In this document: positions 1 to 7,669 of the stretch, piece by piece
Position numbering within the stretch: position 1 is the first letter of the stretch
How the letters are laid out: each line of letters begins with the position of its first letter
From: Planctomycetota bacterium
GTDB lineage: Bacteria > Planctomycetota > Phycisphaerae > Phycisphaerales > UBA1924
NCBI GenBank assembly: GCA_023429345.1
Contig: JAEYVB010000004.1
Coordinates: 1 to 9,947, forward strand
DNA: 9,947 bases
Reading direction: 5' to 3'
The notes under the pieces: generated by a model
Told to the model about the DNA's origin: nothing
The model's input: the letters and a program-made list of their open reading frames with translations, nothing else
Database searches by the model: none
Made by a program: the position numbers and the translations under genes

Positions 1-3000
1 CCGCCCAGGTGCGCGGCATCGCCAAGGTCGTGACCGGCGTCGCCAACGGCGACCTCCGCCAGAAGCTCCAGCTCGAGGCCAAGGGCGAGATCGCCGCCCT
101 GGCCGACACCATCAACGGCATGATCGACACCCTCGCCACCTTCGCCGACCAGGTCACCAGCGTGGCCCGCGAGGTGGGCGTGGAAGGGAAGCTGGGCGGC
201 CAGGCCAGCGTGCCCGGCGCGGCCGGCATCTGGAAGGCCCTGACCGACAACGTCAACCAGCTCGCCGAGAACCTGACGACCCAGGTGCGCGCCATCGCCG
301 AGGTCGCCACCGCCGTCACCAAGGGCGACCTGACCCGCTCCATCCAGGTCAACGCCCGCGGCGAGGTGGCCGTCCTCAAGGACAACATCAACGAGATGAT
401 CAAGAACCTGCGTGACACCACGCAGAAGAACTCCGAGCAGGACTGGCTCAAGACCAACCTCGCCCGCTTCACCCGCATGCTCCAGGGCCAGCGCGACCTC
501 CTGGCGGTGTCGAAGCTCATCCTCTCCGAGCTGGCGCCGCTGGTGACCGCGCAGCAGGGCGTCTTCTACCTCATGGACACCTCCAGCAGGGAGCCGGTCC
601 TGCGGCTGCTCGCCAGCTACGGGTACCGCGCCGACCTGCACGACGGCCAGGCCTTCCGCCTGGGCGAGGGGCTGGTCGGCCAGTGCGCGATCGAGAAAGA
701 GCGCATCGTCCTCACCGAGGTCCCCGGCGACTACCTGAAGATCAACTCCGGCCTTGGCGCAGCGCCGCCCGCGAGCATCATGATCCTCCCCGTGCTCTTC
801 GAGGGGCAGATCAAGGCCGTCATCGAGCTGGCCTCCTTCCAGCACTTCAGCGCCACGCACGAGATGTTCCTCGACCAGCTCACCGAGTCCATCGGCATCG
901 TGATCAACACGATCGAGGCCAACATGCGGACCGAGGAGCTGCTCAAGCAGTCCCAGTCCCTGGCCGGGGAGCTCCAGGCCCGGGGGGAAGAGCTGCAGCG
1001 GACCAACGCCGCGTTGGAGGAGAAGGCCCGGCTGCTGGTGGACCAGAACTCGGAGGTGGAGCGGAAGAACCGCGAGGTGGAGCAGGCCAAGGAGGCGTTG
1101 GAGGAGAAGGCCGCGCAGCTGGCCCTGACGAGCAAGTACAAGTCGGAGTTCCTGGCGAACATGAGCCACGAGCTGCGGACGCCGCTGAACTCGCTGCTGA
1201 TCCTGGCCCACCAGCTGGCGGACAACCCCGAGGGCAACCTGAGCGGCCGGCAGGTGCAGTACGCCAAGACGATCCACGGCGCCGGCTCGGACCTGATGGC
1301 GCTGATCAACGACATCCTGGACCTGTCGAAGATCGAGTCGGGGACGGTGACGGTGGAGATCGACGAGGTCCTCTTCGGCGACCTGCGCGAGTACGTGGAC
1401 CGCACCTTCCGCCACGTGGCGGAGGACAAGGGCCTCGCGTTCGACATCACCGCCGAAGACACCCTCCCCCACATCCTCTCGACCGACTCCAAACGCCTCC
1501 GCCAAGTCCTCAAAAACCTCCTCTCCAACTCCTTCAAGTTCACCGAGCGCGGGCGCGTCTCGCTGACCCTGAAGCGGGCCACCAGCGGCTGGAGCAGCGA
1601 CAACGAGTCTCTCAACAACGCCCGCAGCGTCGTGGCCTTCTCCGTCACCGACACCGGGATCGGCATCCCGGGGGACAAGCAGCGGCTCATCTTCGAGGCC
1701 TTCCAGCAGGCCGACGGCTCCACCGCCCGAAAGTACGGCGGCACGGGCCTGGGCCTCTCCATCTCCCGCGAGATCGCCCGCCTCCTGGGCGGGGAGATCC
1801 GCCTGCACAGCGTGGTCGGGCAGGGCTCGACCTTCACGCTGTACCTCCCCGACGAGCACCCCACCGTCGCGGTGCGGTCGCGCGGGCTGGCGACGCGCCT
1901 GCTCCCCGAGGGCGAGCGCGAGGCGGTGGCCGCGGGGCTCATGCCGATGCCGCGCCCGAGCTTCGACCTGGTGGACGATGTCTCGACGGTGCAGACCGGG
2001 GACCGGGTGCTGCTCGTGGTCGAGAACGAGCCCAACTTCGCCCGGATCCTGCTGGACCTCGCGCACCGGGTGGGCCTCAAGGTGCTCATCGCCTCCCGCG
2101 GCGACACCGCCCTGGCCCTGGCCCGCCGCTTCCGCCCCGCCGCGATCACCCTGGACCTCCGCCTGCCCGACATGACCGGCTCGGAGGTCCTCGACGCCTT
2201 CAAGAAGAACGCCGAGACCCGCGACATTCCGGTGCACATCATCTCCGGCGTGGCCGACGGCCAGGAGGAAGTGCTGGCCCAGGGCGCGGCCTCCTACTGG
2301 CTCAAGCCCGTCGACGCCAGCGCCCTCGAGTCGCTGATGAAGAGCGTGATCAACCCGGCCCCGCGCCGGCGCGTCGTGCTGCTGGGCGGCGACCTCCAGG
2401 CGCGGATCGCCTCCGTCATCGAGAGCAAGGAGATCACGGCGACCCCGGCCGCGGACCAGTCGGCGGCGATCGAGGCGCTCCGGAGCACCGGCGCCGAGTG
2501 CCTGGTGTACGACCTGCAGACCCCCGGCAGCCTGCGCGAGTTCCTGGCCCGGATTGACGAGTCGCACGACATCCGGCGCGTCTCGATCATCTTCTACGGG
2601 GCCAAGCCGCTGTCGCGGAAGGCCGCGGGCGAGCTCAAGAAGGCCGGCCCCAAGGTCAGTGTTCGGACCGTGCACAGCTCCGAGGAGCTGGTCGGCGAGC
2701 TGCGCTCCTACGTCCACCCGCCGGTGGTGGTGCTGCCGCAGCGGGTGGCGACCAAGCGGCTGGACCCGGAGGAGCTGAAGCTCCTGGCCGGGAAGAAGGT
2801 GCTGGTGGTCGACGACGATGTCCGCAACATCTTCGCCCTGACCAGCCTCCTGGAACGCTACAAGATCGAGGTGCTCTACGCCGAGAACGGCCGCAACGCC
2901 ATCAGCATGCTCCAGTCGACGGAGGGCATCGACATCGTCCTCATGGACATTATGATGCCGGAGATGGACGGCTACGACACGATGCGGGCGATCCGGGCGA

Positions 3001-3179
3001 TCGAGCAGTTCCGGCGGCTTCCGATCATCGCCCTTACGGCCCGGGCCATGAAGGGCGACCGGGAGAAGTGCATCGAGGCCGGGGCGTCGGACTACATTCC
3101 CAAGCCGGTTGCCCCGGAGCAGCTGCTGTCCCAGCTCTGCAACTGGAGCAAGTCGTTGGAGACGGCCTCTCATGCCTGA
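1..3179 (+). CDS. Poly-HAMP/GAF hybrid sensor histidine kinase with three receiver modules (5' partial)
   Basis: A hybrid kinase that autophosphorylates on His and passes phosphate to its own receivers. The frame is open to base 3 (Ala-Gln before the GTG at 9), so the start lies upstream. Counting the Val at 9 as residue 1: HAMP modules at about 1-46, 47-92 and 93-139 in a 92-residue double repeat (QVRGIA at 1, QVRAIA at 93); GAF about 160-305; coiled coil about 305-375; HisKA with MSHELRTPLN (His387); HATPase with N-box Asn507, DTGIGIP (Asp548) and GGTGLGLSI (from 577). REC1 about 666-780 has Asp716 and Lys766, but Glu672-Asn673 where an Asp pair is usual. Residues 788-905 look like a degenerate receiver. 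REC3 about 930-1047 is canonical (Asp935-937, Asp980, Lys1032). No Hpt domain and no membrane segment are visible. Stacked HAMPs recall soluble Nik1-type group III kinases. The stop overlaps the next gene's start by 8 nt. Stimulus unknown. Confidence 0.95.
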   Translation, partial: AQVRGIAKVVTGVANGDLRQKLQLEAKGEIAALADTINGMIDTLATFADQVTSVAREVGVEGKLGGQASVPGAAGIWKALTDNVNQLAENLTTQVRAIAEVATAVTKGDLTRSIQVNARGEVAVLKDNINEMIKNLRDTTQKNSEQDWLKTNLARFTRMLQGQRDLLAVSKLILSELAPLVTAQQGVFYLMDTSSREPVLRLLASYGYRADLHDGQAFRLGEGLVGQCAIEKERIVLTEVPGDYLKINSGLGAAPPASIMILPVLFEGQIKAVIELASFQHFSATHEMFLDQLTESIGIVINTIEANMRTEELLKQSQSLAGELQARGEELQRTNAALEEKARLLVDQNSEVERKNREVEQAKEALEEKAAQLALTSKYKSEFLANMSHELRTPLNSLLILAHQLADNPEGNLSGRQVQYAKTIHGAGSDLMALINDILDLSKIESGTVTVEIDEVLFGDLREYVDRTFRHVAEDKGLAFDITAEDTLPHILSTDSKRLRQVLKNLLSNSFKFTERGRVSLTLKRATSGWSSDNESLNNARSVVAFSVTDTGIGIPGDKQRLIFEAFQQADGSTARKYGGTGLGLSISREIARLLGGEIRLHSVVGQGSTFTLYLPDEHPTVAVRSRGLATRLLPEGEREAVAAGLMPMPRPSFDLVDDVSTVQTGDRVLLVVENEPNFARILLDLAHRVGLKVLIASRGDTALALARRFRPAAITLDLRLPDMTGSEVLDAFKKNAETRDIPVHIISGVADGQEEVLAQGAASYWLKPVDASALESLMKSVINPAPRRRVVLLGGDLQARIASVIESKEITATPAADQSAAIEALRSTGAECLVYDLQTPGSLREFLARIDESHDIRRVSIIFYGAKPLSRKAAGELKKAGPKVSVRTVHSSEELVGELRSYVHPPVVVLPQRVATKRLDPEELKLLAGKKVLVVDDDVRNIFALTSLLERYKIEVLYAENGRNAISMLQSTEGIDIVLMDIMMPEMDGYDTMRAIRAIEQFRRLPIIALTARAMKGDREKCIEAGASDYIPKPVAPEQLLSQLCNWSKSLETASHA
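9..425 (+). repeat. Tandem 92-codon HAMP repeat inside the hybrid kinase
   Basis: The coding sequence repeats with a 276-bp period. A unit starts at the GTG at 9 (VRGIAKVVTGVANGDL) and again at 285 (VRAIAEVATAVTKGDL). The second copy runs only about 46 codons before the linker to the GAF domain. Each full unit is a pair of HAMP modules, so three modules are visible, and more probably lie upstream of the window. In known poly-HAMP kinases canonical and divergent modules alternate and relay conformational change to the kinase core. The DNA copies have diverged clearly at third codon positions, so this is an old protein-level repeat and not a recent duplication. Confidence 0.8.
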
Positions 3180-4680
3180 AGGACGGGCGGACGTCGCCCA
3201 GAATCCCGAGCCGGTCCGGACCCCCGACGAGGGCGTCTCCGTGCTCATCGTGGACGACAACCCGGGCAAAATCCTCGCCCTGGAGACGGCCGTCGCCCCG
3301 CTCGGGGTCCGGATCGTCACCGCCAACTCCGGCCGCGAGGCGCTGCGGCAGATGCTCGATCACGAGTTCGCCACCGTCATCCTCGACGTGAACATGCCCG
3401 GGATGGACGGGTTCGAGACGGCGCAGCTCATCCGCGGCCGCCCCCGCAGCGCCCACACCCCGATCATCTTCGTCTCGGCCATCAACCTCGCGGACACCGA
3501 CGTGCTCCGGGGGTACTCGCTGGGCGCGGTGGACTACATGCTCGCCCCGCTCATCCCCGAGATCCTCCGGGCCAAGGTCTCGGTCTTCGTCGAGCTGCAG
3601 CGCAAGACCGAGGAGGTCCGCCGCCACGCGCTGCAGTTGGAGCAGCGCACCCGCGAGCTCCAGGAATCGCAGAACCAGCTGCGCCTCGCCGAGCGCATGG
3701 CCGCGCTGGGCACGCTCTGCGCGGGGCTCGGGCACGACATGGGGAACCTCCTGCTGCCCATCCAGGCCCGGATCGAGTCTCTCGAGCACGAGCCCAAGAC
3801 CGAGGAGGTCCGCGCCGCCCTCGACGGGATCGGCACCTGCATTGGCTACCTCCGCAAGCTCTCCGGCGGGCTCCGCATGCTCTCGATGGACACCGGGGGC
3901 GACGAACGCAGCACGGAGACCACCGACCTCGAGACGTGGTGGCCCGACGCCGAGCCGATGTTCCGCAACGTGCTCCCCCCGGGCGTCCACCTCGCGTACG
4001 AGGCCGATCCGGGCCTCCCCCGCGTGCGGATGCCCCGTCACCTGCTCACGCAGATCGTCTTCAACCTCGTGCAGAACGCCTCCGATGCGCTCCGCTCGCT
4101 CGGGCGCGGCTCTGTGCAGATCACCGCCCGGCGCCGCCCCGGCGGCGTCGCCATTCAGGTCGCCGACGACGGCCCCGGCATGAGCGAGAGCGTGCGGCAG
4201 CGGTGCCTCGAGCCCTTCTTCACCACCAAGCCCCGCGGCATCTCCACCGGGCTGGGCCTCGCCCTCATCCACTCGATCGTGCAGCGCATCGAGGGACGGC
4301 TCGAGATCGACTCCGCCCCGGGCTCGGGGGCACGCTTTACGTGCCACATCCCGGGCACCGAGGGCGCTACGCCCGACCAGCCGACCATCGCCGTGGTGCA
4401 GATCGGGGAGCTCCGCAAGCGCAGCCTGATCGCCTCCCTCCTCAGCATGCGCGGCGTCACCGTCCGCGCGCCCGAGGACCTGGACGCCGCCAACCTCTGG
4501 ATCACCGACAACCTGAGCGACGGCGAGTCGCGCTGGCGGGCCTTCCTCGAGGGCAAGCCCGGCCGGCGCGTGGTGGTGGTGGGGGCGGACCAGGGGCCGG
4601 GGTCCAACGGCTCCAGCGGCGTGCAGGTGATCCCCGCCAACGCCACCCCGGCCGAACTCCGCCGGGCGCTCTGGGGCTGA
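3172..4680 (+). CDS. Receiver-histidine kinase (REC-HisKA-HATPase with degenerate C-terminal receiver)
   Basis: A 502-residue kinase with an N-terminal receiver, probably taking phosphate from the hybrid kinase just upstream. I chose ATG 3172, not TTG 3109: it lies 8 nt inside the upstream gene's end, has GGAG at 3158-3161 (10-nt spacer), and starts 20 residues before the receiver. REC spans about 20-135, with Asp29-Asp30 and phosphoacceptor Asp72 (LDVNMPGMDG). The usual switch Lys is replaced by Ala125 (DYMLAPL). A coiled coil (about 138-175) leads to the H-box LGHDMGNLLLP (His188). The ATPase has N-box Asn302, ADDGPGM (332-337), EPFFTTK (347-353) and STGLGLAL (359-366). The last 100 residues (about 404-502) look like a second receiver without the acidic pair or Lys; Asp446 sits roughly where the acceptor would be. 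No membrane segment or DNA-binding domain. Cytoplasmic. The exact partner is inferred from position. Confidence 0.93.
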   Translation: MPEGRADVAQNPEPVRTPDEGVSVLIVDDNPGKILALETAVAPLGVRIVTANSGREALRQMLDHEFATVILDVNMPGMDGFETAQLIRGRPRSAHTPIIFVSAINLADTDVLRGYSLGAVDYMLAPLIPEILRAKVSVFVELQRKTEEVRRHALQLEQRTRELQESQNQLRLAERMAALGTLCAGLGHDMGNLLLPIQARIESLEHEPKTEEVRAALDGIGTCIGYLRKLSGGLRMLSMDTGGDERSTETTDLETWWPDAEPMFRNVLPPGVHLAYEADPGLPRVRMPRHLLTQIVFNLVQNASDALRSLGRGSVQITARRRPGGVAIQVADDGPGMSESVRQRCLEPFFTTKPRGISTGLGLALIHSIVQRIEGRLEIDSAPGSGARFTCHIPGTEGATPDQPTIAVVQIGELRKRSLIASLLSMRGVTVRAPEDLDAANLWITDNLSDGESRWRAFLEGKPGRRVVVVGADQGPGSNGSSGVQVIPANATPAELRRALWG

Positions 4681-4703
4681 GCCCGCGAATCGGGTGACCC
4701 TGA

Positions 4704-4729
4704 CTCTCCGAGGGTGGGCCATCGGAGAG
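4704..4729 (+). terminator. Inverted repeat after the receiver-kinase gene, candidate terminator
   Basis: CTCTCCGA (4704-4711) and TCGGAGAG (4722-4729) form a perfect 8-bp stem with a 10-nt loop, starting 24 nt past the stop codon at 4680. There is no T-tract on either strand, so it is not a classical intrinsic terminator. It could slow polymerase, protect the 3' end, or act with Rho. Position is the main support. Confidence 0.35.
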
Positions 4730-4838
4730 CCGGAGCCTTCTGCACTTCAACGTACCCCGACCTCCGAGAAAGACACGTGAAATCCGCTCAACCGCGGCCG
4801 AAGTCGGTGCGCTGCTCCGGATAGGCGCACGCGCCCCC

Positions 4839-4863
4839 GGCCGGTCCCGAATCCGGGACGGCC
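4839..4863 (-). terminator. GC-rich hairpin after gap, candidate terminator
   Basis: GGCC-G-GTCCCG (4839-4849) pairs with CGGGAC-GGCC (4854-4863) around a 4-nt AATC loop, giving a 10-bp stem with one bulged G. On the - strand it begins 27 nt past the gap stop codon. A smaller GGCG/CGCC hairpin (4824-4835) follows, and the palindrome CCACCGGTGG (4864-4873) lies just before it. No U-tract follows, so termination is inferred from position and stem strength. Confidence 0.4.
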
Positions 4864-4889
4864 CCACCGGTGGCACCCGAGCCTGTCCG

Positions 4890-5927
4890 TCAGCGGACGC
4901 CGTCTTTGGCCGCGAGGAGCTTCAGCATGTCGACGCACCGGGCGGAGTAGCCCGCCTCGTTGTCGTACCAGCTGACGATCTTGAAGAACTGGTTGTTGAG
5001 CTCGATGCCCGCCTTCGAGTCGTAGATCGAGCTGTGCCGGTCGCCGACGAAGTCGCTCGAGACGACCTCCTCATCGGTGTAGGCGAGGACGCCCTTCATC
5101 GCCCCCTCGGCCGCGGCCCGCATCGCCGCGTCGATCTCCTTCAGCGAGGTCGGCCGGGCCGTGCGGAAGGTCAGGTCGACGGCGGAGACATCGGCCGTGG
5201 GCACGCGGAAGGACATGCCGGTGAGCTTCCCCTTGAGCGCCGGGATGCAGAGCGTCACGGCCTTGGCGGCGCCCGTGCTGGCGGGGATGATGTTCATGTA
5301 GGCGTTGCGCCCGCCGCGCCAGTCCTTCTTGCTCGGCCCGTCTTGCGTGGGCTGGGTCGCGGTCACGGCGTGCACGGTGGTCATGAGGCCCTCGGCCAGC
5401 CCAAAGCTGTCCTGGATCACCTTGGCGATCGGGGCGAGGCAGTTGGTCGTGCAGCTGGCGTTGGAGATGATCGTGTGCTTCGCGGGGTCGTACTGCTCGT
5501 GGTTGACCCCCAGGCAGAGCGTCGGGACCTGCTCCGTGCTCTTGGTGGGCGCCGAGAGAACCACGCGCTTGGCCCCGGCCTGGAGGTGCTTGCTGGCGCT
5601 GTCGAAATCGGTGAAAAGGCCCGTGCTCTCCAGCACGTACTGCACCCCGAGGTCCTTCCACGGCAGCTGCGCCGGGTCCTTCAGGGCGAAGGTCCGCGTT
5701 GTCTTCCCGTTGACGGTGAACGAGTCCTCGGTCGCGGACACCGCCGCGAGCTTGCCCCCGGGCTTCAGCCGCCCGTGCATGGTGTCGTACTTCAGCAGAT
5801 ACGCCAGGCTGTCCGCCGGCACGAGATCGTTCACCGCGACGACCTCGATCTCCGGATGGTCCAGCGAAATGCGGTAGACAAGCCGACCGATGCGGCCGAA
5901 GCCGTTGATCCCGACGCGGATAGCCAT
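4890..5927 (-). CDS. gap: Type I glyceraldehyde-3-phosphate dehydrogenase
   Basis: Cytoplasmic glycolytic/gluconeogenic enzyme that oxidises glyceraldehyde 3-phosphate with NAD(+) and phosphate to 1,3-bisphosphoglycerate. It is full length for the family (345 residues). The N-terminal Rossmann motif is INGFGRIGR (7-15). Asp34 in AVNDLVP is the residue that usually favours NAD over NADP. The catalytic signature SNASCTTNC (155-163) carries Cys159, and His186 in TTVHAVTATQ is its partner. NIIPASTGAAKAV (212-224) and WYDNEAGYS (320-328) are conserved substrate- and cofactor-binding segments. ATG 5927 is chosen because the protein starts right at MAIRVGINGFGR, with AAGGA (5936-5940) 8 nt upstream. 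The longer in-frame extension upstream is the antisense reading of the preceding kinase. The gene sits 17 nt after a histidine kinase and appears to be last in that operon. All key residues look intact. Confidence 0.97.
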   Translation of the reverse strand: MAIRVGINGFGRIGRLVYRISLDHPEIEVVAVNDLVPADSLAYLLKYDTMHGRLKPGGKLAAVSATEDSFTVNGKTTRTFALKDPAQLPWKDLGVQYVLESTGLFTDFDSASKHLQAGAKRVVLSAPTKSTEQVPTLCLGVNHEQYDPAKHTIISNASCTTNCLAPIAKVIQDSFGLAEGLMTTVHAVTATQPTQDGPSKKDWRGGRNAYMNIIPASTGAAKAVTLCIPALKGKLTGMSFRVPTADVSAVDLTFRTARPTSLKEIDAAMRAAAEGAMKGVLAYTDEEVVSSDFVGDRHSSIYDSKAGIELNNQFFKIVSWYDNEAGYSARCVDMLKLLAAKDGVR

Positions 5928-5930
5928 TGA

Positions 5931-5940
5931 CTCCGTCCTT
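5931..5940 (-). promoter_or_regulatory. Ribosome binding site of gap
   Basis: The - strand reads AAGGACGGAG in the 17-nt spacer between the upstream kinase stop (TAG, 5947-5945) and the gap ATG. AAGGA has an 8-nt spacer to the start codon, close to ideal. It fixes the gap start and implies independent, efficient initiation rather than reliance on coupling. Confidence 0.7.
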
Positions 5941-5944
5941 TCAG

Positions 5945-7669
5945 CTACAGAGGCGGTTCGGCCACAACGGTAGAAGTCCGGCGCGGCTCTATCAAACTCG
6001 CCCCCCGCCCGGAGGCGTTCCGCTCCGGCTGGCCCGCCGTGAGCGACGGGTCGGCCCCGCCCGCCGCCGGCCCCAGCGTGAAGTAGAACGTCGTGCCCTC
6101 GCCCGGCCGGCTCCGCAGCCAGATCCGCCCGCCGTGCTGCTGGATGATCTTGTGCACGATCGCCAGGCCCATCCCCGTCCCGCCGCCGTAGGCGTCCCGC
6201 GGGTGCAGCCGCCGGAAGACCCGGAACACCGCGTCGTGGTGCCGGTCGGCGATGCCGATCCCGTTGTCGCTCACCGAGATCACATGATGGCCGTCCTGCA
6301 CCTCCGAGGCGATCTCCACCCGCTTCACCGGCTTGTCGTTGTACTTCAGGGCGTTGGCCACGAGGTTGATGAAGACCTGCCCGGCCCGGACCCGGTCGCA
6401 CAGCACCGTCGGCAGCCGCCCGACCGTCACCTCGCCGTGCTCCTGCTCCAGCCGCGCCCGCAGCGACTCCATCACCTCCGCTACGAGCACGTTGAGGTCG
6501 GTCTCCTCCATCGCCATCTCGCCGCGGCCGACGCGCGAGAGCTCAAGCAGCGAATCGAGCAGGTCGTACATCCGCCGGCAGAGGCGCACCAGCGTCCTCA
6601 GCCGCTCGCGGTCCTCCTCCCGCGCCGCCGGGCCCAGGTCCTCCAGCAGCATCTCCGCGTACGCGCTGATCCCCCGCAGCGGCTCCTTCAGGTCGTGGCT
6701 CGCCACGTACGCAAAGCTCTCCAGCTCCGCGTTCGAGGCCGCCAGGCGCCGCGCGTGCTCCGCCACCGCCTGCTCCGCCCGCTTGTGGTCGTCGATATCG
6801 GTGCACGTCCCGTACCAGCGGTCGATCCGCCCGTGCGGATCCGAGACCGGCACGGCCCGCACCAGGTGCCACCGGTACCGCCCGTCCTTGCGCCGGAGAC
6901 GGATCTCCACCTGGTAGACCGACCCCCGCTCCACCGACCCGCGCCACCGCTCCCGGGTCAGCCCCAGGTCATCGGGGTGGACGGCCGCCGCGTACACGCT
7001 GCTGGCCCGCATGTCCTCCGTCGAGAGCCCGGTGAACTCGAACCAGCGGTGGTTCACGTACCGCGGCCGCCCGTTCTCGTCGGCGGCCCAGACGATCTGC
7101 GGCATGGCGTTGGCGAGCTGCCGGAAGCGCTCCTCGCTGGCGCGCAGCTCCGCCTCGACCCGCCGCCGCTCGGCGATCTCCGACTCCAGGCTCAGCACGT
7201 GCTCCCGGACCGCCCGGGAAGTCTCCTCCGCCCGCTCCCGCGCGCCTTGCTCCTGCAGCAGCCGCAGGCGGTCCTGCTCGGACTTTTTCCGCTGCACAGA
7301 GTAGCGGATGGACCGCTCCAGGAGGTCCGGCGTCGCCCGCTGCTTGTCGAGAAAGTCCGAGGCGCCCGCGCCCAGCGCGTCGAGGTCCAGCACCCCTCGG
7401 GCCTGTCCGGTCAGGAGGATCAACGGCGTCGTGACGCCGCCGGCGATCGCTGCCCGGATCAGCTCCAGCCCGTCCCGCGATCCGAGCCGGTAGTCGATGA
7501 GGGCCGCGTCGAAGTGCCGCTCGCGCAAGCGAGCGAGGCCGGCGTCGTATTCCTTCACCCACTCCAGGCGGTAGCGGGTCCCGGGCACCTCGTCGAGGGC
7601 CGCCCGCACCAGGACCTGGTCGTCCTCGTCGTCCTCCACCAGCAGGATGTCCAGCGTTTCTTCCGCCAT
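5945..7669 (-). CDS. REC-PAS histidine kinase with phytochrome-type kinase core
   Basis: A 574-residue cytoplasmic sensor kinase with an N-terminal receiver. REC is about 6-125: acidic cluster EDDEDD (12-17), phosphoacceptor Asp59 in LIDYRLG, conserved Lys109 followed by Gln where Pro is usual. A coiled coil (about 128-178) leads to a PAS/PAC domain (about 180-298; RFRQLANAMPQIVW, then the PAC strand GTCTDIDDHKRAE). The HisKA has the SHDLKEPLRG H-box (His325) of phytochrome-like kinases. HATPase follows: N-box Asn439 (NLVANALKYN), SDNGIGI (Asp468) and GGGTGMGLAI (495-504). The last 40 residues look disordered. No chromophore-binding GAF-PHY module is present, so light sensing is not indicated. 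The start ATG shares its A with the upstream regulator's TGA (TGATG), and no clear Shine-Dalgarno precedes it, suggesting reinitiation. gap follows after 17 nt. PAS ligand unknown. Confidence 0.95.
   Translation of the reverse strand: MAEETLDILLVEDDEDDQVLVRAALDEVPGTRYRLEWVKEYDAGLARLRERHFDAALIDYRLGSRDGLELIRAAIAGGVTTPLILLTGQARGVLDLDALGAGASDFLDKQRATPDLLERSIRYSVQRKKSEQDRLRLLQEQGARERAEETSRAVREHVLSLESEIAERRRVEAELRASEERFRQLANAMPQIVWAADENGRPRYVNHRWFEFTGLSTEDMRASSVYAAAVHPDDLGLTRERWRGSVERGSVYQVEIRLRRKDGRYRWHLVRAVPVSDPHGRIDRWYGTCTDIDDHKRAEQAVAEHARRLAASNAELESFAYVASHDLKEPLRGISAYAEMLLEDLGPAAREEDRERLRTLVRLCRRMYDLLDSLLELSRVGRGEMAMEETDLNVLVAEVMESLRARLEQEHGEVTVGRLPTVLCDRVRAGQVFINLVANALKYNDKPVKRVEIASEVQDGHHVISVSDNGIGIADRHHDAVFRVFRRLHPRDAYGGGTGMGLAIVHKIIQQHGGRIWLRSRPGEGTTFYFTLGPAAGGADPSLTAGQPERNASGRGASLIEPRRTSTVVAEPPL

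Noticed and set aside
683..2557. 624-codon alternative + strand frame within the hybrid kinase
   Set aside because: Arg/Pro/Gly-rich and motif-free; it overlaps conserved GAF, HisKA, ATPase and receiver domains in the true frame.
3034..4722. 562-codon open frame on the - strand, antisense to the REC-kinase
   Set aside because: The translation is a run of Glu/Gly/Ala/Arg-rich low-complexity sequence without a domain, as expected opposite a GC-rich gene with C/G third positions. The sense strand encodes a complete kinase.
4502..4938. Short - strand open frames across the convergent spacer
   Set aside because: They overlap the ends of both flanking genes, lack a convincing ribosome binding site and are Arg/Pro/Gly-rich. 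The spacer is better explained by inverted repeats.
5928..6401. In-frame N-terminal extension of GAPDH to 503 residues
   Set aside because: The extension is the alternate-frame reading of the upstream kinase. The family starts at MAIRVGINGFGR, and a good Shine-Dalgarno precedes ATG 5927.
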